Source of the DNA: Pollenia angustigena
Taxonomy: Eukaryota; Arthropoda; Insecta; Diptera; Polleniidae
NCBI GenBank assembly: GCA_930367215.1
Contig: OV884059.1
Coordinates: forward strand, 220,664,303 to 220,728,302
DNA length: 64,000 nucleotides
Reading direction: 5' to 3'
Shown here: positions 10,813 to 22,369 of the stretch, piece after piece
Layout: each line of letters begins with the position of its first letter
Position numbering within the stretch: position 1 is the first letter of the stretch
Notes under the pieces: generated by a model
The model's input: only the letters and a program-made list of their open reading frames with translations
The model's database searches: none
What the model was told of the DNA's origin: nothing
Translations under genes and position numbers: made by a program

Positions 10813-12106
10813 AAACAAGTAAGAGTGCTATATTCGGCTGTGCCAAATCTTATATGCCCTTCACCATTGTGCGAGCAGAATACAGAGCAACTAAATTATT
10901 TTTACATATACATACATATTTACAATACTTAAAACTTCGTTATAAATGAAATTTAAAAAGCGAAAACTGGTAAATATTTTTGTAAAATCGTTTTTAGAAC
11001 ATAAATATATAAAAAAAAAAAAATTATTTTTGAAAAACCAAGATTCGAACCAGGAAACTCACAGTTTCTAACTTAACACACCCCCTAGACAACTGAAACA
11101 TGAACGAACACTGTTTAAATATCATTAAAATGAAATATGGACCGTTTACTGTTCACAACTCAACACAGACGACAACCGGATTTGAACTTCGTTTTTCATA
11201 AAGACCCAAAATATATATACTTTATAGGGTGTAGGATCTTCGGTGAAGAGTATAAAAAACAAACTTAATTATAAAAAAAAAAAGAGTAATTTTTGTGATT
11301 TCAGTATTTTGGTCATAACTCTGCTATTTCTTAACCGATTTGACAGACTTATATACCGACGTGTTAAAGAAGAAATTTGCCAGTTATATAGGTTATAAAA
11401 CTTGGACTCGGGAAGAACTATGGTTCCCGAAAATGGGTATTTTTCAAAAAAAAAAAAATTATATTTTGGTCATAACTTTTTCGTATCTGAACCGATTTTC
11501 CCGAGTTTTTCAGAAAATATTTTCTACTAAAAATTTCCGATCTTTTGATATATAAGGCGTAACCATAGGTCATATTACAGTCAAAAAAATCAGGTTATTA
11601 TACAATTTTTGAAATTTTTTGTATGCGAGGTACCACGCCCACTTCTCCAACCCCGCCCACATTTTGTGGGTTAGTGTGTTTTTACAACCTGAATGTTTGT
11701 ACCTTATTTGGAAACTTTGGCTCTTGCCGTTCTCCAGATATACAGAAAAAAGTAATAAAAATACAACAACAAGGGATTTTTGGAAAAAATTAGAGGCAGT
11801 CGTGGTTTTTTGGTCATATCTCAGCCATTTGTAGACCGATCTTGCTGAATTTCAATAGCAAGAAATGGTGGACCATATGTAACATAACTGTAAAACAACC
11901 TAGCCGCTATCATATCTGGAGTCCCCGAAAAACACATATCAAACGAAAGACGGACAGACGGACGGATATCGTTAAATGAACTTCTCTCCTCATAAGGACC
12001 CAGAATATATATACTTTATATGGTCTAAGATCACTATTGCAGAAATTACAAACGGAATGACAAACTTATAAATACCCTTTCCCACCTGTGGTGAAGGGTA
12101 TAAAAA
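10813..12106 (+). mobile_element. DINE-1-like (Helentron-associated) interspersed repeat, long copy
   Basis: It starts AACAAGTAAGAGTGCTATAT, with TCGGCTGTGCC and TATATGCCCTTCACCA following. It holds CCACGCCCACTTCTCC and CCCGCCCACATTTTGT, the GACGGACAGACGGACGGAT-type stretch and AAGTATATATA-like text, and ends at GTGGTGAAGGGTATAAAA. The ends carry short inverted CCCTTCACCA/TGGTGAAGGG. This architecture resembles Drosophila INE-1/DINE-1 elements, which are non-autonomous Helentron relatives; the assignment is by general resemblance. Two sub-blocks of 'regulatory-sounding' text repeat inside (CATAACTCTGC / CATAACTTTTTC). It has no protein-coding capacity. Confidence 0.65.
11040..11100 (-). repeat. 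tRNA-like segment (possible SINE head) inside the DINE-1-like copy
   Basis: On the minus strand there is GTCTAGGGGGTGTGTTAAG followed ~25 bases later by GGTTCGAATCTTGG, a good Pol III B-box match. A convincing A box and tail are not evident, so this may be a fragment or chance. Confidence 0.3.
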
Positions 12107-12292
12107 TAAAACATTTACAAAATCACAACTAAAAATCATTTTTAATAGCTAACTATTCTGTATATATTTATTTTAAATACTATAAAATAAAAATAAAACA
12201 ATACACCGATTTGTTTTATTTTAGGCGACGAATATTCGCGGAAAAAATTAGTCGCTCATCCCAGTTGTGTTCCCTGCATAAGGGAATTTTAA

Positions 12293-12538
12293 CCTGGGGC
12301 CTAATTCTGGCAGTCGTGATCGAGTACTTTCTCGATTCGACAGCAATTTTATTTTTAATTCTTTCAGCCGACACTGAACGAATCGAAATTATTTTTTCAG
12401 TATTGCGAAACTCAAATCAAAGCTTTACAACACTAAAAAAAATTCCGATTCGTTCACTATTGACTAAAATAATTAGATAGTTAATTGCTTTCGAATCGAG
12501 AAAGTACTCGACCACGACTGCCAGAATCAGGCCCCTGG
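12293..12538. mobile_element. MITE (246 bp) with ~56-bp inverted repeats
   Basis: The left end CCTGGGGCCTAATTCTGGCA and the inverse of the right end (CCAGGGGCCTGATTCTGGCA) continue inward through CGAGTACTTTCTCGATTCG with few differences. The centre is AT-rich. An 89-codon frame covering it is a by-product of the repeat. Confidence 0.8.
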
Positions 12539-12544
12539 TATAAA

Positions 12545-14075
12545 AAGCTACTTGCAGCTATTAACACCTTAATACTCTCAACAGTGAAAAGTATTATCCG
12601 ACCTTAAATCAGTATTTGAATCACTCTTCAATTCAGAATAAACTGTTTTTATAAGGACAAAATATATATATTTGTTTTTCTTAATTCTTAAAGCTCAATT
12701 CACAGACCAAACTTAATATACCTCTTTTTTTAAAACATCTCTACAAAGTCTTCTTGTACTAAAAAAGAAAAAGGAAACCAAAGCAGCCGCGTCATTGTGG
12801 GCTTGTGACCCCGGCCGCAATATTGGGCTACCAAAAGCAACCCCGAAGAACTACAAATAAAACAACAACACCAACAAGAAAAAAACAACAACAAAGGACA
12901 CTTGATAACTCTTATATGAATTCGATACAACAATACCTTGTGTCTCATGATGTGTGCAATCGAAAATAATACAAAGTAAAAGAGTGACGAACGAGTGTTC
13001 GCAATTTTTAATAGTTGCAAAATACAAAAGTGAAAGAAGAAAAAAAAATAATTTGAAAAGAAATATAAATTAATTCAAATAAAATTATGTTACGCATGTT
13101 TGGTTGATTGAATAAATGACACCATCGTATCCTGTAGAGACATACAAACTCATTGACTCTTTGTTTTACTTGGGTTGTACGTACCTCTTCTACATATGAA
13201 TACTTAACTTAACTAAAAGCGGCTGGTGTTTTTCAAAGCTGCAGTCTTGTAAATTGGAAGGTTTAAAAATTTTATTATTGTATCAACAAATTTTACGCTT
13301 CGCTAACAGCCCTTAAAAAAAATTACTCTGCAATAGTGGAAACACATTAACAAAAGGTCCTGTTAACCTTTTAAACTGTTAAGGTAGAAGAAGGTTATGC
13401 CAATTTAATACTCTTCTAATAGCAACAAATCCAACGGATGATCCGTTGACATAGTGAAATAGGAGAGTTAATGTATCGAACATACGCATATGTATTGCTT
13501 TAATTAAAGTGTCAAATCTATGACAGCGTAAGCGTAAAGAGTGTAAAGCAGCACAGCAGTTTTTTAAAAAATAGAAAATAGTTTTTAATTCTTATTAAAC
13601 TATTTTGTTTATGTTTGTAATTGTAAATGTTTCGGAGCCTATAAATCCTATTTGTTTTTATTTGAAAAATTAAATCAACAAACATGTCAGCTTAACATTT
13701 TAATAGTTTTGTTTTTTTAAGATATCAAAACATCTTTGGACTTTATCTTTCAAAATTGTATTTACTCACACTTTATAATTTCTTAACAGCTGTTCTAATT
13801 TATAGACCTTTTTCTTTTTTTACAAAAAAAAAAAAAAAGAAGAAAGTAAATCAACACCTTTGTTAAGCAACTGTCGGCGTTTTGTAATTCAGTTTGTTTA
13901 ACTTCCACGTGTTAATAAAAAAGTCGTTAGTGATAAAATATTTCCAATGTTTAAATAACTCTTATTTTTTTGCTTTGCTGTTGAATAGTTTGGTTTTTCT
14001 CAAAATTAAAAAAAAAAACTTAATATGACATAAAACTTGTTCGGTCAAGTCTGACTTAATAATATCCGACACAAC
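12545..14075. other. AT-rich stretch with no recognised gene
   Basis: It contains CAACAA-type simple sequence near 12840-12895 and poly-A/T tracts near 13820 and 14010. No conserved frame or repeat boundary is seen. Confidence 0.45.
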
Positions 14076-14079
14076 ACTG

Positions 14080-16070
14080 AAAGAAAACTGCATCTTCATT
14101 TTGATGATGCTTTAACATCAGAATTGTGACATCAATGTTATTACAAATGGCATCAGTGATGCAAAAAATTACATAAATCCAATTACAAACGTCATCATGC
14201 AGTTTTTCCATATTTAACGCGTCATCTTTACTTTGACTACAGTGACATCAATTCTATGCCACATTTTATCGTGCATGATGCTGGTGTCTAATAATTGAGA
14301 GTTCTTCTGTAAACGAAGGGCTGGAACACAAAAAAAAGTGAAACAAACATGTTTAACGGGTAAGTCAATAATAATACTCTCTAACTTTGACTAAAGTCAA
14401 TTCCAATGACTGAAATTGATGACAGTTTGTCATTAAATTGAGCCTGAGTGTCTTCTCCGATGTTACTGAGTCATCACACTGATGACATGATTTATTAAAC
14501 TGACTCCGATTTATCAATTCTGTGATGCCAGATGATGATCCTAAAAAGAGAACCGCTAATAACCCTGAAAATTACCGCCCAGTTGCAATTTGTTCGGCAC
14601 TTTCCAAAGTTATGGAGAGTATGGTAAATTACCATCTTGTCAAATATTAAGAGTCAAATTACGTACTAAGCGACCGCCAGTATGGCTTTCGTATAGGTCG
14701 CTCTACTGGAGACTTACTAGCTGTTATCGGAAAAATGGTGCCGTTCCATTCACCATTTTGGCGAAAGTAAGGTTATTGCTTTAGATATTACCAAGGCGTT
14801 TGACAGAGTCTGGCATGGTGCACTCTTGTCAAAACTTGATGCATTTGGTGTCGGTGATAACTTCTCTCGATTTATATCAAGTTTTCTCAGAGATCGCACT
14901 ATACGAGTTGTTATAGATGGGGTTTCGTCAAACGAGTTCAAGATTCATTCAGGGGTACCGCAAGGCTCCGTTCTTTCTCCTACTCTATTTCTTCTAAATG
15001 ACCTCCTTTGTCAAACTTCCAACCCTATCTACTCTTTTGCAGATCACAGCAACCTTTGCCATTCGTACTCATTTGAATGCAGACCAAGCGTATCCGATGT
15101 CGGTGCTATGAGGCAGAATATGAATGATACGCTTGGCTGAGACCTTGACATAGTCTCGGAATAGGGTCGTGCGAATAGGTTCGATTTTAATGCCCGAAAA
15201 ACCCTATGTTGCGTTCTGACGCATAAGCGCGCGACAAACCGGGGTGCCTCATCTGTATATATGGGTGGTATAATTATTGAGGAATCAGAATCTCTTGATG
15301 TTCTGGGCATGAGGATACAATGTGATGTCCGATGGACAGAACATATATTCAAGGTGCCGAAAGAAGCATTCAAGTGCCTCGGTTTTCTAAGACGGTGTAA
15401 GATATACTTCACTCCATCTGATCTACTTACTATTTATACCACCTATATCCGACCGCGTATGGAATACAACTCTCATGTGTGGGCCGGTGCTTCGAAGTCT
15501 ATTTTGGAGCTTCTCGACCGCGTGCATGAGAGGGCGAAGGTTCTCATTGGTGACAGTAGGGTATCCAATTCTATTGACTACCTTGAGCACCGTCGCAATG
15601 TGGGTTGTTTTTGCCTGTTTTATCGTTACTACAATGGGATGTGTTCTAACGAAATTAGGGATCTGGTTCCCGAAACCCGTACGTTTGTTCGTAATACACG
15701 TTTTTCGTCAAGAGCCCATCCTTATGTGGTCGATTGGCAGGTGAATCGTACAACGCATTACAGAGAGAATTCGTTTTTTCCCGGACAGTTCGTATGTGGA
15801 ATAACCTTCCTGCAGAAGTCTTCCCTCCCACTTACAACATGATTAAGTTCAAATCGAATGGTCACAAACACTACTCCCTCTATCTTCCTTCCCATAACCT
15901 ATTTTCCTAGTTCCAACACAATGCAATGCATTAGTAGGGGTCATCCCCTGAGTGCTGGTCCTAGCAGTAAAAAAAAAACAAAAAGTGTCATGGGGTCAAG
16001 AACGAAGACACTTGTCATAGTATTGATGTCAAAATACATAACCGTTTTGACGCTTTTTCTATCAGTAAAC
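14080..16070. repeat. ATGAC/GTCAT-rich block, interrupted by the non-LTR element
   Basis: Words such as GATGACATCA, GTCATC, TGACATCAAT and GATGATGC are repeated densely at 14090-14280 and 14400-14545. They resume after the retroelement at 15985-16060 (GTGTCATGGGGTCA, TTGTCATAGTATTGATGTCA). It may be the subterminal part of an unidentified DNA transposon into which the retroelement jumped. No terminal repeat was fixed. Confidence 0.4.
14530..15984 (+). pseudogene. 5'-truncated non-LTR retrotransposon reverse transcriptase (CR1/jockey-like), broken
   Basis: It starts inside the reverse transcriptase domain at NPENYRPVAICSALSKVME. A TAA stop near 14648 is followed by DRQYGFRIGRSTGDLL, DITKAFDRVWHGALLSKLDA, the motif GVPQGSVLSPTLF and FADHSN. 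The last should be FADDSN, so the second catalytic Asp of the YADD box is lost. The C-terminal region reads VLGMRIQCDVRWTEH, then RPRMEYNSHVWAGAS and HPYVVDW. After a frameshift near 15775 it continues as RTVRMWNNLPAEVFP and ends at TAG 15908-15910. A 3' tail with an A-rich end (15968-15983) follows. Several frameshifts and a stop make it inactive. Confidence 0.85.
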
Positions 16071-16290
16071 AATATACACTTTTAAAATTATACCATATTT
16101 GCGACCAATGGGCAAACATGGACTTGCTAAAACAAAATTATGTTATGAGGCTAGACTTTTATACATAAATTGTTTTTTGTGCCGAATTTTTAACAAATAT
16201 TAACATTTAATATATTTGTAAATCATCCACAACCACGATTGATTTGTCATTCCATTAAACTTTTTTAATATTCATCTTAGATCATAAATG

Positions 16291-16294
<4 letters not shown>

Positions 16295-16346
<52 letters not shown>
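16295..16346. repeat. (AT)n microsatellite
   Basis: About 25 uninterrupted AT/TA units. Confidence 0.97.
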
Positions 16347-16347
<1 letters not shown>

Positions 16348-16612
16348 TGGGTCCTTGAGTCATTCTTAGTCGATTTAGATTAGTGTTCAGCTGTTACAAA
16401 TACGTTTACTTTCAAAAGACTCAACAGAAAATAACAAAATTGGTGTCAAACTCTTTCTTGTTCTCCTAACAGTGGCAGATCCAAGGAGGAGGGGAAGGAA
16501 ATTTCCTCCACCAAAATAAAAAAATATATGTTCTTTATTTCTCTTATAAACGATTTGCCAATAATAAAATTGTTTCTTTAAACCAAAAATTTTTTGCAAA
16601 TTTTAATATTTA

Positions 16613-16852
16613 TGTGCCATCTATATATCGAGCAATAACCGCGAAAATAACGTAAGCGCAAAAAATCAAATTTTACAGGAGAGAGTTTTTTTATATTTTA
16701 TTTCATATACATTTTGTATGAAATTTGTCGCTTACGATAAAATTGTTCTTGCAAGTGTTGCCATTAAAGTCATTTATTAAAAAAAAAAACGAACATTTAA
16801 AATGATGTCACGTACGTTATTTTCGCGGTTAGCGCACGATATTGATGGCACA
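16613..16852. mobile_element. MITE (240 bp) with ~45-bp inverted repeats
   Basis: The left end TGTGCCATC, continuing to AACCGCGAAAATAACGTA, mirrors the right end TACGTTATTTTCGCGGTTA ... GATGGCACA. The interior (GTATGAAATTTGTC ... AAAATTGTTCTTGC) recurs at 10062-10250. No clear target duplication. Confidence 0.75.
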
Positions 16853-16859
16853 TCTTTAG

Positions 16860-17560
16860 ATTTGGACCCAAAAATATAACAATTTTCAACGAGTTAACGT
16901 AAAAATCAGTGTACTTACGAAGATTTTTCTTTCAGTACATGTAAAGACTAAACATTTGACTTGAAAGTGCGTGCGGTTGAAGTTATTGTAGGAAATAAAC
17001 TTTTCTTGTATAGAAAAAAATTACATAAAACTTGTTTTGTAATTTGTGTGGCTTAAGTATAATGTTTATTTTTTTTGCTAAAGCTAATTAACATTTTCGA
17101 TTTTGACTTTTATTGCAGACATAATTCGTCAGCTCATTTTTGGTTTGACCTAACGACCATCCTTAATTAATTGAATTAGATATGGGGTTTATATATTTGG
17201 AATACTCTCTTTCTCAACACTTATTTAACACACATTTAACATTAATTTTGCTCCATATCAACTATTTTAAAGTTTATTAAATATTGTTTTGTTCCACACG
17301 CCACTGTTTGGAAGATAGGTACCTAAAGGGAAAAGAATATAAAATGTCACCAAGAAAATAATTTTTACTCTTGTTTCTCTTTATTGACGTTAACAAATAA
17401 AAAAGTAGTTGAAGCAAAAGCAAAATAAAATGTCAACAAATCAATACGCAGCAGTAAGTATGCGTATGAAGCACAAAAGGCTACTTTTTAGGAATACATT
17501 TTGAAAAGTGCCGTATGCGGCACAAAACAATAATTTTCGCTTTCAATGAAATTATATTTA
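16860..17560. other. AT-rich stretch with no recognised feature
   Basis: Nothing beyond short homopolymers and AT-rich text is visible. Confidence 0.4.
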
Positions 17561-17561
17561 C

Positions 17562-17677
17562 TTCTAGCTGGTAGTGAGCTAGTCTGAAAGTGCGGGGGTT
17601 GCGGATTCGATTCACGCCAGACACTGGTCTCCTGCAGACAAGCGTAGAGCTTCGCGGGATTAGCTTAGGGAAAAAAA
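17562..17677 (+). mobile_element. tRNA-derived SINE, 5'-truncated copy
   Basis: It reads CTAGCTGGTAGTGAGCTAG, GGGGGTTGCGGATTCGATTC (B box GGATTCGATTC at 17603-17613), then GTCTCCTGCAGACAAGCG and GCTTCGCGGGATTAGCTTAG, ending in an A run. The same order occurs on the minus strand at 30632-30779, where the B box is a perfect GGTTCGATTCC. The pair defines a SINE family with an internal Pol III promoter. Confidence 0.75.
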
Positions 17678-18177
17678 GTTCCCTCATGATCGTTCACAAA
17701 AATTAAAATCTTCAGAACTTATGCCAGCAGCAGTGGTGAAAATACAAAATATTTATATGGTATATTTTCCGAAAACTTAATGAAAAACTTCATTGTCATT
17801 TTTATCCACTACGACTTTTTAGCATATGCGCCAAACCAATAGTGTACTGACGAATTAGTTTTCCAATTTTTTTTTCTGCGGAAATAAATGTTCATTATGG
17901 ATTCTTTTCCATTAAGTTTCTGAAATTCGTTTTTGACGTTCTTAGGCCATCATATAAATAATTTTTTTAAATTTTAAACAAAGTGAAAAAAATAAAAGGT
18001 GGAAGGGACAAAAAAAATTAAAGAAATAAGTTTTGTCTGACAAAAAAATAAAATTCAGAAAATCGAGAAATCGATTTTTAAAACAAAACAGAATCAATAT
18101 CTTTGAAAATGGATTTCTAATAAATTTTTCGTTTATTTTCTATCTTGATTCTTTAAATTTTACTATGTATTACAAAA

Positions 18178-18500
18178 AAAGTGCTGTGTTCGGCTCTGCC
18201 GAATCTTATATGCCCTTCATTATGGTGCGATAAGAACAGAAAGTTATTTAATTACTATTCTTAAGACATAAATAAATATATTTTGTACCCCGCCTACTTC
18301 TCCAATCCAGCCGGCATTTTGTCGGATGTTGTGCATTGATGACAAAGATGCTTGTAGCTTTGGCTCTTGTCCTTCTCTAGATGTATGAAAAAAAACTGCA
18401 ACAAGGGATTTCTGCGTCAAATTAGAGGCAGCCGTGGTTTTTTGCACATATCTCAGTAAAGGGAATACTAATCTCGTATCTTTCACCTGAACAAATTTAA
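18178..18500 (+). repeat. DINE-1-like repeat fragment
   Basis: GTGCTGTGTTCGGCTCTGCC, TCTTATATGCCCTTCA, CCGCCTACTTCTCCAATCC, GCATTTTGTCGGATGTTG and AATTAGAGGCAGCCGTGG follow the order of the long copy at 10.8-12.1 kb, with the middle shortened. The end is eroded. Confidence 0.65.
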
Positions 18501-18514
18501 TTTGTTCTTAACGA

Positions 18515-18790
18515 GGCGCATTCTAGACATGCAGTTTTTAAATAAATAAAGTTCGATGATGCCTCCAGCGTTTAAGCCGCACCAATTTCTGCATATAATA
18601 GCGTGTGTTGTGCATTGTTGTCTTCCCATTTGCGGCAATTTTATTTATTAATAAGCCCGGTAAACCAAAAATGAGCTTCATCACTGAAACCAATTTATAA
18701 ATCACGAAGTCGTCTATAAGTTTCGCGAATCGATAACTAAGTTTCAATAAAAATTTGGAACATTTTATAGCGCTGTGCAAGCGTGGATCT
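18515..18790 (-). pseudogene. Mariner-like transposase remnant
   Basis: The minus strand reads FSDEAHFWFTGLINK (family: FSDEAHFxLxGxVNKQNCRIW, with the first catalytic Asp), then NCRKWEDN in frame. After a frameshift it reads CGLNAGGIIELYLFK (family: WCGLxAGGIIGPYFF). It covers about 90 codons around the first catalytic Asp and is broken by stops and frameshifts. Confidence 0.7.
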
Positions 18791-18799
18791 ATACATGAT

Positions 18800-20036
18800 G
18801 ATTTGCCTGAGGATACTGATCATAAACGACAGTTATCCTTTTCGTAAATTCAATCTGCCTTAAAAAACCCCTTTATAACTAGATCTCTTTCAATCTAAAG
18901 AATAAATAATGATTTCCTAACAAAATCAATACAAATGTTTTCAACAGCCAAACCTTTAATTGTTGGCCAGAAAAAGCTGTTTCTTGTGCAAAATACTCAG
19001 GAAAATCTCTTTTTCAAGTTTTCATCCAACAATAAAGAAAACCCAAATCGGTAAAACAAAACACTGTTAGATAAAGTAACAAATTTAAGCAGATGCAAAA
19101 TCTATTACAACACAATAGGTTTCAAATCAACAGGACATTTATAACAATTGATAAGTCATCCAACCATCTCCTTGTTCGGCAAAATGAGCATAAACGTAAA
19201 TGTCCTGCTAAGTGTGGCAATTAGAGTAACATTTGTCGGTATTTATTGTCTAATGTTGAATTCTAAAGCATTTCAGATAAAAATAAAACGACCAAATACT
19301 ACAAAAACGGCACGAGGTGCCGTTTTGCTGTTGTTGACTTTTAAACTCTAGAGTTAAATTAGTATTGGACATTTTCAATATAAAATCTGTTTCTTCATTT
19401 TATTTAGAAATAGAAACAAGGGACAACTGTTTTCAAACGTGATAAGAGAGTAGCAGACGTGATGAAATGTAGTTAAAAGAATATTTATGAAGATTATAAC
19501 TTAACTGTATGTATCTAAACTACGAGCAGGAACAAAAAAGATAGATAATTATGGTTCCAGCGGTTGTCCTTTGAATGATAAAATAAAGGCAGCAAACAAA
19601 TTTTGCCAACTTTAAAATTTATAATATTTTGTAAAATACGGAATTGTTAATTGAATCCCACAGAGTTTATTTTTTTTTCTTATAACATTTATGGCAACAC
19701 AATTATGTATATTGTACAATGAACATGCATATTTACAAGTTTGTATGTTAGGCCCTTTTTTAATACCATTAAATTGAAACATTAAACATATGTATGTATC
19801 AGCTGATACTCAAAATCGACTCGTGCTCTACAGGAGATATTTAAACTATTTCTCAAAATGTTGATTAAAAAAATGGCTTTAAGAAAACCATTCATCAGCT
19901 TAAAAGTTATCAAGATTTAGTTTAAAAAATTTTTGAGATGAATCTAAAATTGTTTCTAACGGATATTCTTCAATCGTTCTGTAGCAAAACAATTATATTA
20001 AGTTAATTTGTTCAAGCTGAATGGTTTCCAAATTAG
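18800..20036. other. Mostly unremarkable AT-rich sequence
   Basis: There is a short palindromic pair around 19305-19325 (ACGGCACGAGGTGCCGTTTTG). No gene is supported. Confidence 0.4.
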
Positions 20037-20038
20037 TA

Positions 20039-20623
20039 CCCTACAGATAATATTGGACAACGTGTACTATTGTGGCTTAAATGGACAACTTACAACAGGG
20101 TCCAATGTACTGTAGTATGGACCATGTTAAAAGAATTTAAAATGCAGTGCTGCTAACAACTGCATGATGTATATTTTTCTATATTTAACAGTATTACACA
20201 TTGGTAGCCCTGATGGTGTCCATTATTAATTGTTTATTTAAAAGTGAAAGTTTGTGAAATTTATGGAAAAAAGGTAAAAAAATTAAAAATACAAAGTAAA
20301 TATATTTAATAATAGCAATAATAGACTACAATACACACCATAAAAGGCGATTAGTAAAAAATGAAAAAGAAAAATGCTTAAACTACCCCATAAGTGTACT
20401 CCATACTGTAGTAACATGGAGTACTTTTAAAACTAGCCCACTTAAGTACTCCATGGAGTAGTTTAGGGACTACTTCGGTGGGTTATATGGGCCCCTCCTA
20501 GGACATCGTAATGTTAAATAGACCACCTTTTACCCATATATTTGGAGTAGTTTTGGAGTACTCCTACGCCTTTATGGACTACTCTTAACATGCATGTATT
20601 GACTAATCTCGTTATCCGCAGGG
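20039..20623. mobile_element. TA-flanked MITE-like element with CCCTRCAGATAA termini
   Basis: The left end CCCTACAGATAA and the inverse of the right end (CCCTGCGGATAA) are flanked by TA on both sides. The right part (20390-20590) is packed with GGAGTA/TACTCC words, including CTCCATGGAG and GGAGTAGTTTTGGAGTACTC. The interior is non-coding. Confidence 0.6.
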
Positions 20624-20994
20624 TATCGATAAAAGATTTCTTAAGGGTCTATGAAAGAGAACTTAAAAATGTTTTTTCTTTAATTATTCCATGTTTTGCC
20701 TAGGGTGTTTAGTCGATTAACTCTTGTTCGATTAATCGAACAATTTTAGACGGTTAATTGTTCGAATAGTTTAAAATTGTTGATTTCGATTAAAGGATTA
20801 ATCGAATAATAATAATATATTGAATTTCTGTTAAATTTATATTTTTTTTTTAAGTTTTAAGTCGAATAAACAAACCAAATGTATGTGTCCGTTGAAATTA
20901 AAAAAAAAACAGTCATGTTTAGTAAGTAATTTAGCTTATATTTTTGTTAAATTTTTTCAACACACTTTAATAATTCATTTCACAAAAGAAACAA

Positions 20995-21855
20995 GTAAGA
21001 AAGTATAGTCGGTCAAGCCCGACCATATGATACCCTACACCACAGTATTAAAAAACACATCATGCTTATATGCCCATATAAATATGGATTTATCTATGTT
21101 AATAAACTTCATTAAAATCGGTTTGAAAGTTTGAAAAAGGCAGAAATTGCCCCCTACCTTCCCTTGTGGACCTATTTTTGAAAAACTGTATAGCTTATGT
21201 GTCCATATAGATATGGATCTATCTATGTTTTAAAATTCATTAATATCGGTTTGAGAGGCGGAAATAGCCCCTATCTCCCCTCGTGGTCCTATTTTTTAAA
21301 AAATGCATCCCTTTTGTGTTCATATAGATATGGTTCTATGTATGTTTTAAATTTCATTAAAATCGGTTTGATAGTTTCTGAGAGGAAGAAATTTCCCCCT
21401 ATCTTCCCTCGTGGTCTTACGATTTTGAACCTATGTCCCAAATTTTATCAAATTATCTCTAAAATTGCGACCTGCAGCCGTATTCTGTAAAATTCTTAGC
21501 TAAAGCTTAATCTCGATCGCTAAAATGCTTTAGAGAATGCAAAAATTAAAATTTTTAGCGATGACATTTAAAGCCAAAATTGCTGCGAATTAAATTTTTA
21601 TGGCATTGTTAAATCTAGCAATGCACGTTACAGTATTGTATTCGTAGCCAAAAATCGTTAAATCAACTTTATAGCTTTTTAGCGATAGAGATTTAGCTTT
21701 AGCGAATTACAGAATACGGCCACTGTACTTTGCGCAAAAAGTTTCATGGACAGCCAGCCAGCAGTATACTTTAAGGTGTATACAATATTTTAAGGCGTTA
21801 CACACATCAGCACAAATGCATAATACCCTTTCCACTATTGTGGTGTGGGTATTAA
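20995..21855 (+). mobile_element. DINE-1-like repeat nested in the hAT element
   Basis: It starts AAGTAAGAAAGTATAGTCGG with TCAAGCCCGACCATATGATA and TACCCTACACCAC following. It ends CATAATACCC...GTGGTGTGGGTATTAAAA, with inverted short termini. Three diverged ~120-bp sub-repeats (TATGTGTCCATATAGATATG, ATCTATCTATGTT, CATTAAAATCGGTTTGA, CCCTCGTGGTCC) lie at 21065-21420. It lacks the CGCCCAC text of the other subfamily and is probably a second subfamily. Confidence 0.65.
21477..21720. mobile_element. MITE (244 bp) inside the DINE-1-like copy
   Basis: The left end GCCGTATTCTGTAAAATTC and right end GCGAATTACAGAATACGGC are inverted repeats that continue inward (GCTAAAGCTTAATCTCGATC / GATAGAGATTTAGCTTTAGC). 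It splits the DINE-1-like text between GCGACCTGCA and CACTGTACTTTG, so it is the youngest of these three layers. Confidence 0.8.
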
Positions 21856-22369
21856 AACGACAAAGGCATGTTAACTCAAAGATTTATATCAATTTATCGG
21901 GTATGTTCTAGAAATCGAAATTAAGTGAAATTAACAACGAATGATAATTTAAATTCAATAATTTACAAAATGACCGTAGTTTTTCGTGGTTTTAAGTGTT
22001 GTTCTTGCAAAAATAATTGATACTTAAAGAATGAAGTAAATACAATGGAATATTTGTATGAACTTTCATTACAGGGTCGTTTTTAAAATTTGCTTAATTT
22101 TTAATCCACTTCATTTCAAGAACACGCCCATATTTTTAAAATAAATACTTCATGTGTTTCTCTCTTTAGAATGAATTTGGTTTAAAGTTATTATACGAAG
22201 GATAAGTCTAAGAGTGCTAAATGTAACAGGTGTCCAAAAATATATTAACGTAAATCTTCTTCAACAACTTCACTAGTTTACCTCATACACAGTGGCTATA
22301 ACATAGTACTTAAAGAAGATGCTCCACCAACAAAATCCAAGGGGGCTATAAGTGGTCCAATGAATAAAT

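Noticed and set aside
12211..12480. 89-codon plus-strand frame
   Set aside because: It spans the left arm and centre of a 246-bp MITE and has no domain.
15475..15744. Separate 89-codon membrane-like protein
   Set aside because: It is an out-of-frame shadow of the non-LTR reverse transcriptase C-terminal region.
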